NCBI GenBank assembly: GCA_003532715.1
Contig: DOEZ01000603.1
Location: forward strand, 1 to 14,392
Origin: Planctomycetaceae bacterium
GTDB lineage: Bacteria > Planctomycetota > Planctomycetia > Pirellulales > Thermoguttaceae
Length of the DNA stretch: 14,392 nt
Direction of reading: 5' to 3'
In this document: piece after piece, positions 1 to 7,439 of the stretch
Layout of the letters: every line of letters begins with the position of its first letter
Position numbering within the stretch: the stretch's first letter is position 1
Program-made: the position numbers and the translations under genes
Notes under the pieces: generated by a model
The model's input: only the letters and a program-made list of their open reading frames with translations
Told to the model about the DNA's origin: nothing
Database searches by the model: none

Positions 1-5
1 ACACT

Positions 6-62
6 AGCCCGAAGTGCAAGCGAGGACCGTGAAACGGTTTATCCTCGTTCGCGCTGCGGGCT
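6..62. repeat. REP-like imperfect inverted repeat (long hairpin)
   Basis: The outer arms 6-25 (agcccgaagtgcaagcgagg) and 43-62 (cctcgttcgcgctgcgggct) pair with a few mismatches. Inside them accgt (26-30) and acggt (34-38) pair perfectly around a gaa loop, so almost the whole 57 bases fold into one hairpin. The arm resembles the 'agcccgaagcgcaagcgagg' element that I recall as dispersed in intergenic DNA of Pirellulales genomes; that is memory, not a search. There is no T-run after it, so it is not a plain intrinsic terminator. It may be a REP-type element or an mRNA 3'-end stabiliser for a gene lying left of the window. Confidence 0.6.
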
Positions 63-342
63 TGTATTTTGCGTACTCCGAGGAAATGGCGGTCCATTGA
101 ATGGTCCGAAATGGGGGGTCCCGTTGTTTATCGGTCTTGGGTCAGACCCCTCACAAGAGCTGCCTTATCGTTCGTATCGCCCGAACGTGGTGTCCGACGG
201 GGATTTCTTTGAGATTTACGGGGACAAAGTGCTTTGCGGAGGGGATGTCTTCGATTATTCTAAGGATTGGGTAGTTTTTGAGGATATTCGAGAGTTGCAT
301 TGCGGGGTAAAATAACCACGCAAGAGAAACTTTCGGTTTTTT
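63..342. other. gene-poor stretch with one doubtful small ORF
   Basis: No gene can be supported here. A 72-codon + strand frame at 97-315 is open, but it can only begin at TTG (97), has no clear ribosome binding site, and its product shows no family I recognise. It includes the segment GDKVLCGGDVFDYSKDWVVF. It could be a decayed gene end or a short unknown protein. Positions 139-149 are a small palindrome (gggtc-a-gaccc). The DNA is more AT-rich toward 200-300 and probably carries the promoter of the gene starting at 357, but no box pair stands out. Confidence 0.4.
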
Positions 343-356
343 GGGGAAGTCCTGCC

Positions 357-992
357 ATGATATGTTCCCGCATTTGCTCCACTCTAATCCTGGTCGTTCT
401 GGCCGGATTCTTCGTGGGGCGTTTCTCGTCCGTTGCCGAAGCCGACGTCATCACGATGGGCAGCGATGACTACGCCACATTAACGGGTTACGTGTATTGC
501 GACCTGAACGACAACGTGACGTACGACGAAAATGAGGGACTGATTCCCAACGTGTGGATCATTCTAGAGGGAGTGACCGAGGGGGGAGAGTCGCTCTCGC
601 GCAAGGCGTTCACGAATTCGTACGGAGACTACGTTTTCAAGAAGATCCCAGCCGGAGTCTACTCGTTGAAGCAAGTGCAACCGATCGAGTTCCTCAACGG
701 TTTGCCCAACGCGCCCGGCACCGTCAACGATGTGCCAGTCGGCCAAGCGGTCGATAACGGTCCCGACAAGGCCAACCAGTATGTTAACGTTGTTCTGTCG
801 GCGGGAGGCGTTGGAGTAGAGTACAATTTCAGCGAGGCGGGACTGAAATCGGCCTACCTCTCGAAACGCGATTTGCTCAGCCGGAAACCTCCGGTCCAGT
901 TGATTCCCGAACCCGGCATCGCCGCGATGATCGTTGGCTTGCTGTTGTGCGGCGGTTTGAGTGTAACACGCCGAGCGCGAGGCGACCGCTAA
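357..992 (+). CDS. PEP-CTERM protein with SdrD B-like domain
   Basis: A 211-residue exported protein, probably processed at its C-terminus by an exosortase and delivered to the cell surface or extracellular matrix. ATG 357 is chosen because ggggaag (343-349) lies at good distance; an in-frame TTG at 300 would add 19 residues ahead of the signal peptide. Residues 5-29 form a hydrophobic signal peptide ending near VAEA. Residues 42-115 look like an SdrD B-like/CnaB-type beta-sandwich: GYVYCDLNDN, acidic DxNDN-like calcium-type residues at 49-60, then NSYGDYVFKKIPAGVYSL. The C-terminus has PEP at 184-186, a hydrophobic helix 188-203 and basic TRRAR at 204-208, the classic PEP-CTERM tripartite signal. 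Ligand and role are unknown. No exosortase is encoded here. A hairpin overlaps its stop codon. Confidence 0.85.
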   Translation: MICSRICSTLILVVLAGFFVGRFSSVAEADVITMGSDDYATLTGYVYCDLNDNVTYDENEGLIPNVWIILEGVTEGGESLSRKAFTNSYGDYVFKKIPAGVYSLKQVQPIEFLNGLPNAPGTVNDVPVGQAVDNGPDKANQYVNVVLSAGGVGVEYNFSEAGLKSAYLSKRDLLSRKPPVQLIPEPGIAAMIVGLLLCGGLSVTRRARGDR

Positions 993-1003
993 TCGGTCGT
1001 TTT
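983..1003 (+). terminator. possible intrinsic terminator over the stop codon
   Basis: cgaccg (983-988) pairs with cggtcg (994-999) around ctaat, followed by four T (1000-1003). The stop codon TAA (990-992) sits in the loop. The stem is only 6 bp and the T-run short, so termination may be weak. Confidence 0.4.
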
Positions 1004-1009
1004 GTGCAT

Positions 1010-1025
1010 GGGGGGGTGTCCCCCC
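1010..1025. repeat. G/C-run hairpin
   Basis: A run of seven G (1010-1016), the loop tgt, and a run of six C (1020-1025) form a very stable 6-bp GC hairpin, with tgcctgtccca after it. Similar G-run/C-run intergenic hairpins are, as I recall, scattered in planctomycete genomes. No T-run follows, so its function is unclear. Confidence 0.35.
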
Positions 1026-1074
1026 TGCCTGTCCCACCCCGTTTTACCCACCTTGTGACAGCATTCCTCGGGTC

Positions 1075-1103
1075 TTGCGAGCGCGTAGCTTGCATTGTAC
1101 CAT
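1075..1103 (+). promoter_or_regulatory. candidate sigma70-type promoter for the hydrolase gene
   Basis: TTGCGA (1075-1080), a 17-base spacer and TACCAT (1098-1103) match 4 of 6 consensus bases in each box. This would give a leader of about 130 bases. In that leader acccg (1145-1149) can pair with cgggt (1164-1168), followed by cttttt, a weak terminator-like shape. All of this is inference from short matches in GC-rich DNA. Confidence 0.2.
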
Positions 1104-1222
1104 GCGGAAGTCCGCGGTCGCCGATCCCGGCAAATACGTCAAGAACCCGGCTTTGGTTCAGTGCGGGTCTTTTTGCCGCTCCCGGCCGCAAACACCTTTC
1201 CCCGTCCTTGCCCCGTTTGTTT

Positions 1223-1228
1223 GGAGAG
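1223..1228 (+). promoter_or_regulatory. ribosome binding site that sets the hydrolase start
   Basis: GGAGAG lies 8 bases before ATG 1237. It supports this start over the frame's upstream extension to 1075, whose added 54 residues are cysteine- and proline-rich and would bury the signal peptide. A second in-frame ATG at 1249 is also possible but lies farther from this site. Confidence 0.65.
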
Positions 1229-1236
1229 AAAGCACC

Positions 1237-4200
1237 ATGATCGATCGAATGAGAACCCGCAGTTGGGCCTTCGCCGTTGCGTTGGCCGTGTTGCTCGTGC
1301 AGGGTACGGTCGCCGCGCGCGACATGGACCGACCGTTCAACGGGCCCTACGAGGGCGCGAATCTGAATCGCGTGGCGTTTCCGATCGGCGGCATCGGAAC
1401 CGGCATGTACTGCCTCGAGGGAACCGGCGCCATCTCCCACGTGTCGGTCAATCATCAACTTGACTTTTTCAACGAGCCTTTCACGTTCGCCGCCGTTTGC
1501 GTGCTCGGCAAGGACGGCGAGGAAAACACGGCGCGTGTCCTTGAAGGCCCCATTCCCGATTGGAAGTACTTCGGCATGCCCGGCACGGGCAATGGCGGCG
1601 GATCGCGAACCTACGGCTTTCCGCGTTTTCACGAATGCGGTTTTCAAGCACGTTTTCCTTTCGGAACCATCGCGCTAAGCGATAAGGACGTCCCTCTGGA
1701 CGTCCAGATCACCGGCTGGAGTCCGTTCACTCCTCCCGATGCCGATTCGTCGGGCCTGCCCGTCGGCGCGCTCGAATACCGCTTCACGAACACGTCGAAC
1801 ACGACCCAAAAGGCCGTTTTTTCGTTCAATAGCCAGAACTTCATGGCCGGGCGCGACATCCGCAACGTCCGAAGCGGTTCGATCGGACCGATCGAGAACG
1901 GTTTCGTGTTGTATTCCACCTCGGGCACCGAGCGCGGCCAAGACGGCGCCTTCGCGGTCGCGGTCGACGGCGATAGGGCAGTGGTCGATCACTGCTGGTT
2001 CCAGGGCGGTTGGTTCGACAGCCGGACCATCACCTGGGAGAACGTCCAACGCGGAAAGCTCGTCGACAATCCGCCGGCTCGTGGAAACGCTCCCGGCGCC
2101 TCGCTCTTCGTCCCATTCGAGTTGAAGCCGGGCGAGTCGAAGACGATCCGCGTGCTGACCGCATGGTACGTGCCGAAGACCGATCTGGCCGTGGGCACTC
2201 GTCGCGGCGGACCCGCCTTCGGCAAGACTCCCTCGCAGGGAACCGCGCCGGGCCAGCAAGAGGTGTCGGGCTCTCTCGGCAGGGGACTGGTGAACACGTT
2301 TGACTTGGGCGGCGACGATGCGCAAGGCACGCTCACCTCGCCCGAATTCGTCGCCAATCGCCGTTACCTCCACTTCCTCGTCGGCGGCGGAGCGCGCGCG
2401 GGCAAGACGTGCGTCGAACTGCTCGCCGACGGCGCCGTCGTCCAATCGGCCGTCGGCAAGGACACCGAACGGCTCGCATGGACCACGTTCGATCTTTCGA
2501 AACTCAAGGACAAGAAGGTTCAGATTCGGATCGCCGATCGAGCCTCCGGTGGCTGGGGACATATCCTGGCCGACCAGTTCATTCTGAGCGACGAACCCGT
2601 AAAGGACCTACAAACGGGCACGGGCAACGAGATCACGGGCGATTCGAACCGAGTCGTGTTGTTGGCCGACTTCGAGGGTGAAAACTACGGCGACTGGACG
2701 GCGTCGAACGTCGATGACGAACAGCCCTGCCAGTGCGATTCGGGCGTCTGCGTCGTCAGCAAGGAGCCCGCGCCGGCCTACTATGTCCCCTGGTACGCGA
2801 CCCAATTCGACAGTATCGAGAAGGTGGTCGACGCCTGGAAGTCGCGATACGACGAACTGCGGCGTCGCAGCGCGACGTTCCGCGACACGTTCCAGGACAC
2901 GACCCTTCCGCCCGAGGTGGTCGAAGCGGTGGCCGCCAATCTGACGATTATAAAATCGCCGACCGTCCTGCGTCAGCACGACGGGCGGCTCTGGTGCTGG
3001 GAAGGTTGCAGCGACAGCCGAGGCTGCTGCGCCGGTTCTTGCACGCACGTCTGGAATTACGCCCAGGCCATTTGCCACCTGTTCCCCTCCCTCGAAAGCG
3101 GCTTGCGGCAAAACGAGTTTTTCGAGGGACAAGATTCCACGGGCAGGCAGGCGTTTCGCGGCAATTTGCCGATTACGCCCGGGGGCATGGCGTTCGACGC
3201 CGCGGACGGACAACTGGGCGGCATCATGAAGGCTCATCGCGAGTGGCGCGCGTCGGGCGACCGCAAGTGGCTCGTCGCGTTCTGGCCGAAAGTCAAGCAG
3301 AGCCTCGACTACATGATCGAGACGTGGGATCCCCGCCACACGGGCCTGTTGGAGGAATCGCACCACAACACATACGACATCAACTACTTCGGTCCGGACG
3401 GCCATTGCGGCAGTTTCTACCTGGGGGCGCTTGCCGCGGCCATCAAGATGGGCGAAGAGATGGGCGACGATGTGAGCCTGTACCGTGAGTTGCTCGAAAA
3501 GGGCCGCGTTCGCATGGAAAAGGAACTCTTCAACGGTGAGTACTTCATCCAGATTGTCACCAAGGAGGGCCTGAACCAGAACTTCCAGCCAATCAATCCG
3601 AATAGCGTGAGCCGCGCTTATCGCGATTTGCTTGGAAAGATCAACGAGCAGGGGCCCAAGTACCAGTACGGCACCGGGTGCCTCTCGGACGGCGTTCTCG
3701 GGTTGTGGATGGCCCAGGTGTGTGGAATCGACGATGAGATTGTCGCCACCGACAAGGTTGTAAGCCATCTCAAGGCCATTCACAAGTACAACCTCAAGCA
3801 CGACCTGTCGGAGCACGCCAATCCGCAACGGCCCACCTTCGCCATGGGCGACGACGGCGGATTGCTGCTTTGCTCCTGGCCGCGCGGCGACAAGCCCTTC
3901 CTCCCCTTCGTCTACAGCGACGAGGTGTGGACCGGCATCGAGTACCAGGTCGCCTCGCACCTCATGCTCATGGGTTGCGTCGACGAGGGGCTCGATATCG
4001 TTCGTGAATGCCGCAAACGCCACGACGGCGTCCGCCGCAATCCATTTGATGAGTACGAGTGCGGACACTGGTATGCCCGAGCCATGTCGAGCTACGGCCT
4101 GATCCAGGGCCTGACGGGCGCGCGTTACGACGCCGTGACAAAGACGCTGCACGTCGACTCGAAGGTCGGTGATTTCCGCAGCTTCCTTTGCACTAAGGAC

Positions 4201-4290
4201 GGTTACGGCACTGTCGAGTTGAAGGACGGCAAAGTCACGCTCGACGTGAAGTCGGGTGAGATTCCCGTCGCCAAGACGGTCGTCAAGTAG
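1237..4290 (+). CDS. secreted GH116/DUF608 family glycoside hydrolase with inserted CBM66-like domain
   Basis: A 1017-residue exported enzyme related to bile-acid/non-lysosomal glucosylceramidases (GBA2) and bacterial GH116 beta-glycosidases. Residues about 5-28 are a signal peptide ending VAA. Residues about 30-310 match the GH116 N-terminal sandwich (RVAFPIGGIGTGMYCLEGTG, then the glycine-rich FGMPGTGNGGGSRTYGFPRF). Residues about 560-990 are the (alpha/alpha)6 catalytic part, with CWEGCSDSRGCCAGSCTHVW and HNTYDINYFGPDGHCGSFYL. By analogy with TxGH116 and GBA2, Glu589 (in CWEG) is the likely nucleophile and Asp714 (in HNTYD) the likely acid/base; they are closer together than in those enzymes. 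Between the two GH116 parts (about 320-490) sits a domain resembling the CBM66-like sandwich of levanases: GRGLVNTFDLGGDDAQGTLT, LHFLVGGGARAGKTC, GGWGHILADQF, and then ADFEGENYGDW. Family members act on beta-glucosides, beta-xylosides or GlcNAc glycosides; the substrate here cannot be told. It is a single gene, with its own terminator. Confidence 0.88.
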   Translation: MIDRMRTRSWAFAVALAVLLVQGTVAARDMDRPFNGPYEGANLNRVAFPIGGIGTGMYCLEGTGAISHVSVNHQLDFFNEPFTFAAVCVLGKDGEENTARVLEGPIPDWKYFGMPGTGNGGGSRTYGFPRFHECGFQARFPFGTIALSDKDVPLDVQITGWSPFTPPDADSSGLPVGALEYRFTNTSNTTQKAVFSFNSQNFMAGRDIRNVRSGSIGPIENGFVLYSTSGTERGQDGAFAVAVDGDRAVVDHCWFQGGWFDSRTITWENVQRGKLVDNPPARGNAPGASLFVPFELKPGESKTIRVLTAWYVPKTDLAVGTRRGGPAFGKTPSQGTAPGQQEVSGSLGRGLVNTFDLGGDDAQGTLTSPEFVANRRYLHFLVGGGARAGKTCVELLADGAVVQSAVGKDTERLAWTTFDLSKLKDKKVQIRIADRASGGWGHILADQFILSDEPVKDLQTGTGNEITGDSNRVVLLADFEGENYGDWTASNVDDEQPCQCDSGVCVVSKEPAPAYYVPWYATQFDSIEKVVDAWKSRYDELRRRSATFRDTFQDTTLPPEVVEAVAANLTIIKSPTVLRQHDGRLWCWEGCSDSRGCCAGSCTHVWNYAQAICHLFPSLESGLRQNEFFEGQDSTGRQAFRGNLPITPGGMAFDAADGQLGGIMKAHREWRASGDRKWLVAFWPKVKQSLDYMIETWDPRHTGLLEESHHNTYDINYFGPDGHCGSFYLGALAAAIKMGEEMGDDVSLYRELLEKGRVRMEKELFNGEYFIQIVTKEGLNQNFQPINPNSVSRAYRDLLGKINEQGPKYQYGTGCLSDGVLGLWMAQVCGIDDEIVATDKVVSHLKAIHKYNLKHDLSEHANPQRPTFAMGDDGGLLLCSWPRGDKPFLPFVYSDEVWTGIEYQVASHLMLMGCVDEGLDIVRECRKRHDGVRRNPFDEYECGHWYARAMSSYGLIQGLTGARYDAVTKTLHVDSKVGDFRSFLCTKDGYGTVELKDGKVTLDVKSGEIPVAKTVVK

Positions 4291-4333
4291 TGATTGAAGA
4301 TGCGATCTCCGATCGCCTCGTCAAGAAATCAAC

Positions 4334-4371
4334 GGAGCCCTCGAGAAGCGATTCTCGGGGGCTCCTTTTTT
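4334..4371 (+). terminator. strong intrinsic terminator of the hydrolase gene
   Basis: A 14-bp stem (4334-4347 with 4352-4365, one G-T pair) is capped by the GNRA tetraloop gcga and followed by six T (4366-4371). It lies 43 bases after the hydrolase stop. Read on the minus strand it lacks a clean T-run, so it probably serves the + strand gene, although it could also slow transcripts of the convergent barrel gene. Confidence 0.9.
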
Positions 4372-4396
4372 CCGTCGACGGGCTCGTTCAGCTCGT

Positions 4397-5866
4397 CTAG
4401 AATCGGTAGTCCAAGCCGAGATTGATTCCCTGCGCCCAGAAGTTCGAGTCCTTCCAGTCGAATTGGGGACGAGCCGGGCCGCTGGGCTCCTGCCCTTCCT
4501 GCGGAATGTAGCTCGAGTTGACGTAGTAGTCGACCTGCTCGGCTGCCCGCGCCACGTTCGCCCAGTAGATGAAATTGTAGCCGACGTAGGCGCGGAGCCG
4601 GCACGTCAGTTGGTAGCCGATTTCGGCGCCGAACTGCGGGATGACTATGAATTCGTCGCGGGTGTAACGGCCTATGTTGGTGTCGAGGGCAAGCAAGCCT
4701 CCGGGAACCGTGACGGGCACGTCGCCGGGCGCCTGCGTCGTGGTTTGGCCCGCGATGTCGACGACTTGTCGGTTGTTTCCCAGCGCCATCTTGGCCAGTA
4801 ATTCGAGCGACCACCGGCAGCGGTGGAATTGGGTGATTACCCCCAGTTCGGCCCCGTGAAATTCGTTGCGGCTGCGGAAATCGTCGTACAGATCGAAGGT
4901 GGTTCCTTCTCGCAGGAACTCATGGTCCTCGAAAACGTAGAGATGTTCGTTGACTCGTAGCGAATCGTTGAGCTGATAATTGCGGTAACCGGCGATCAGA
5001 TCGACCCGGTAGCGGGAGCGTTGCAGGGCGCCGCGAAGGCCGTTGCAGTACATGGCCGCGCGAGTATTTTCCGAGCATCCCGAGTCGCAACCTTCTTCGC
5101 AACCTTCTTCGCAACTTTCCCCGCAGGTGTCTTCGCCGCAACACGACCCGCACGGATCGTGGCAACACAGGTTGACGCGGAGATTCACGCCCGTCGAATG
5201 GAAGTATTCGCTGATGCGGCCATCGACCGTGCCGCGGAGGTAATCCGGATGACAAACAAGCTCCGCGTTTTCACCCTCGAGCGGCTGAAACACGTCGAAG
5301 AAGGGCCTGGCGTACAGAGGCTGCCCCCCGTCGCTACAACTGAATCGGAAGTCGGTTGCCGAGTCGCCAAGGCTCATGAAGTCGAACTCGACGCCCGACG
5401 TCCGTCCGCAATGGAGCCACCAGCCGAAACTGAATCGCATGTTTGACCGGCTATCTCCGTGGATGCGTTCGTTACCGAAGAGGATTTCAGTGGTCGGCAT
5501 GCCGATGATGCCGCCATCGTCGGGGTCGCTGGTCGTCACGAGCGGCACGACGCGAACCCCCTTGGTCCACCAGAGCAAGTAATCTGCTCGAAACCAGTGC
5601 TGCCCCGACGGCCCGACATCGCAGGCACGCAAGACACAGTCTTCCTCGGGCATGCACTGATACGTGGGAATCAGGGTGCCCGGGCTCATCAGGGCGTCCG
5701 GCGTGGTGGCGGCGTCGGGAATCGGCGTCAGCGCTTTGCCGCTTCGGGTGGATGGAGTCGGGGATGGGGTTTCGTCGAGGGCGAATGCTCGGCTGCCGGC
5801 CAACGCGACGGCACCGACAAGAGCCACGAAGAGCACGCTCTTCCCGATTCTTGGCGAGATGACCAT
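4397..5866 (-). CDS. BBP7-family outer-membrane beta-barrel protein
   Basis: A 489-residue exported protein of the BBP7 type, a barrel family expanded in planctomycetes. ATG at 5866 has AGGAG (5876-5880) 9 bases upstream. Residues 8-29 are a signal peptide ending SRAFA. A Thr/Pro-rich segment follows (31-65). The hallmark QHWFRADYLLWWTKG is at 89-103, then VPLVTTS and ILFGNERI. The rest alternates aromatic and polar residues as expected for barrel strands. It ends LGLDYRF, a C-terminal beta-signal finishing in Phe as used by the BAM machinery. Residues 234-264 hold ten cysteines, five of them spaced exactly four apart (248, 252, 256, 260, 264), probably in a surface loop that could form disulfides. 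Function in the family is unknown; pore or surface-layer roles are guesses. The 253-bp gap to serS suggests its own promoter. Confidence 0.85.
   Translation of the reverse strand: MVISPRIGKSVLFVALVGAVALAGSRAFALDETPSPTPSTRSGKALTPIPDAATTPDALMSPGTLIPTYQCMPEEDCVLRACDVGPSGQHWFRADYLLWWTKGVRVVPLVTTSDPDDGGIIGMPTTEILFGNERIHGDSRSNMRFSFGWWLHCGRTSGVEFDFMSLGDSATDFRFSCSDGGQPLYARPFFDVFQPLEGENAELVCHPDYLRGTVDGRISEYFHSTGVNLRVNLCCHDPCGSCCGEDTCGESCEEGCEEGCDSGCSENTRAAMYCNGLRGALQRSRYRVDLIAGYRNYQLNDSLRVNEHLYVFEDHEFLREGTTFDLYDDFRSRNEFHGAELGVITQFHRCRWSLELLAKMALGNNRQVVDIAGQTTTQAPGDVPVTVPGGLLALDTNIGRYTRDEFIVIPQFGAEIGYQLTCRLRAYVGYNFIYWANVARAAEQVDYYVNSSYIPQEGQEPSGPARPQFDWKDSNFWAQGINLGLDYRF
5075..5134 (-). repeat. in-frame 12-bp tandem repeat coding a Cys-x3-Cys array
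   Basis: On the + strand the units gcaaccttcttc (5087-5098 and 5099-5110) are identical. gcaactttcccc (5111-5122) is close, and degenerate units flank them at 5075-5086 and 5123-5134. Each unit encodes four residues with one cysteine inside the barrel gene (CEEG, CEEG, ESC-type). The unit length keeps the frame, so copy number can vary without breaking the protein. Confidence 0.75.
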
Positions 5867-6076
5867 TTTCTGTCTCTCCTATGGCAATTTGGCAAAAAAT
5901 CTACGAGGGATGAAGACAGGGACCGGTTGTACGGCTCATGCCTTATGTAACGAATCGGGCGAATATACCGATTGCAGCAATTATTCCGAGGTTGTCGGGA
6001 GAGTCTGCGAAATCAGCAAAGACAGCCTAAACACCCCATTTTGACAGCCGAAAGAGAGGGCTGAGAAGAAAACGCC

Positions 6077-6117
6077 CGCGAATGGACGCGAATTCACACG
6101 AAGGGCTCGCGAAGAGG
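6077..6117. repeat. degenerate 10-bp intergenic tandem repeat
   Basis: Four related units follow the serS stop: cgcgaatgga (6077-6086), cgcgaattca (6087-6096), cacgaagggc (6097-6106) and cgcgaagagg (6108-6117). The phrase 'cgcgaatggacgcgaatt' is one I recall from planctomycete intergenic DNA; this is unverified. The remaining gap 5867-6076 should hold the barrel gene's promoter, but no convincing box pair is visible (TATATT-like bases near 5970 on the minus strand lack a partner). Confidence 0.5.
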
Positions 6118-6119
6118 GG

Positions 6120-7412
6120 CTACTGCTTCGAGCCGTGCGCGACCGGCTCGATTCGATCCTTGCCGACGGCCGCGCGGAGCACCTCGGGAACGACGACGGA
6201 GCCGTCGGCCTGCTGGTGGTTTTCGAGGACGGCGATCAATCCGCGGCTGATCGCGATGGCCGTTCCGTTGAGCGTGTGGACGAAGTGGGTCCCCTTCTCG
6301 CCCTTGATCTTGTAGCGAGCGTTGAGCCGCCGAGCCTGGTAATCGGTGCAATTGCTCGTGCTGGTAACCTCGCCATACTCGCCCCGGCCTGGCATCCACG
6401 CCTCGAGGTCGTACTTGCGATAGGCCGGGCCGCCCAGGTCGCCCGTGGCCGTATCAACCACGCGGAACGGGATCTCCAAATCGTCGAACAGGCGGCACTC
6501 CATCGCGCGGAGGTGTTCGAGCATGGCCTCGCTCCCCTCGGGCAGGGTGAAGGCGAACATCTCAATCTTCGTGAACTGGTGAACCCGGTAGAGCCCTCGC
6601 GTGGCGCGGCCGGCCGCCCCCGCCTCGGTGCGAAAACAGTGGCTTGTGCCGCAAAACTTCAGCGGCAGGTCGTCGGCGTCGATTGTCTGGCCGGCCAACA
6701 GTCCGCCGAGGGGAATTTCGGCCGTCGCGATCAGGCTCAGGTCGGAGTTTTCGATGCTGTAGATTTGGGTTTCCGGTCCGCGAGGGATGAACCCGGTCCC
6801 CTGCAAGACATCGTTTCGGGCCAGATCGGGGGTGGTCATGGGCGTGAAGCCCTCGGCCAGCAGGGTCCGCACGGCGAACTGCTGCAGGGCCAGTTCGAGC
6901 AGCACGGCGTCGTTCTTGAGGAAATAGAACCCGGCGCCGGCCACGCGAGCCCCCGCCTCGAAATCGAACAGGTCGAGCCTTTCGCCCAACTCGACGTGGT
7001 CGAGCGGCGGAAAGTCGAACTCTCGCGGTTCCGATTTACCCCGGGCAATCTCGAGGTTGGCCTTGTCGTCCACTCCAACGGGAGCGTCGGGGTGCGACAT
7101 ATTGGGGATCGTGCCCTGAATGAACGTTTGCTCGGCCTCGATCGCGTCCAATTCGGCATTGAGCCGGGCGACCTGCTCGCGAATCTCGCGACCCTCGGCC
7201 TTTCGGGCCTCGCGTTGTTGGGCGTCCTTGGCTTGGCCGATCGACTTCGAGACTTCGTTCGCCCGGCGATTGAGTTGTTCGACTTCGACTTGGCGAGTCT
7301 TGCGGTCGGCTTCCAGTTCGACGAATCGGGCGACATCGGCTCCGACGCCTCGGTTTTCGCAGTTCTTCTGGACGAGTTGCGCGTTTTCGACGATGAATTT
7401 CCGGTCGAGCAT
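6120..7412 (-). CDS. serS: seryl-tRNA synthetase
   Basis: A cytoplasmic class II aminoacyl-tRNA synthetase that charges tRNA-Ser (and the tRNA for selenocysteine) with serine using ATP. Its 430 residues are the usual length. Residues 1-110 form the N-terminal tRNA-binding coiled-coil arm (charged heptads around 30-98, then IPNMSHPDAPVG). The serine-binding TAEIPL is at 230-235. Motif 2 runs 260-280 (FRTEAGAAGRATRGLYR, then VHQF). EVTSTSNCTDYQARRLNARY is at 348-367, and motif 3 is NGTAIAISRGLIAVLENHQ at 382-400. All key elements look intact. ATG 7412 has only a weak purine stretch upstream. The gene lies 27 bases after groES on the same strand, so it is probably co-transcribed with it. Confidence 0.97.
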   Translation of the reverse strand: MLDRKFIVENAQLVQKNCENRGVGADVARFVELEADRKTRQVEVEQLNRRANEVSKSIGQAKDAQQREARKAEGREIREQVARLNAELDAIEAEQTFIQGTIPNMSHPDAPVGVDDKANLEIARGKSEPREFDFPPLDHVELGERLDLFDFEAGARVAGAGFYFLKNDAVLLELALQQFAVRTLLAEGFTPMTTPDLARNDVLQGTGFIPRGPETQIYSIENSDLSLIATAEIPLGGLLAGQTIDADDLPLKFCGTSHCFRTEAGAAGRATRGLYRVHQFTKIEMFAFTLPEGSEAMLEHLRAMECRLFDDLEIPFRVVDTATGDLGGPAYRKYDLEAWMPGRGEYGEVTSTSNCTDYQARRLNARYKIKGEKGTHFVHTLNGTAIAISRGLIAVLENHQQADGSVVVPEVLRAAVGKDRIEPVAHGSKQ

Positions 7413-7439
7413 CGTTGGTTTCTCTATCTATCGCGTTTC

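Noticed and set aside
97..315. 72-codon ORF near the left edge
   Set aside because: It has only a TTG start, no ribosome binding site and no recognisable family, so it was left as a remark on the region rather than called.
2608..4152. 514-codon minus-strand ORF opposite the GH116 gene
   Set aside because: It mirrors a well-supported gene in GC-rich DNA; its product has no domain, signal or ribosome binding site that I can recognise.
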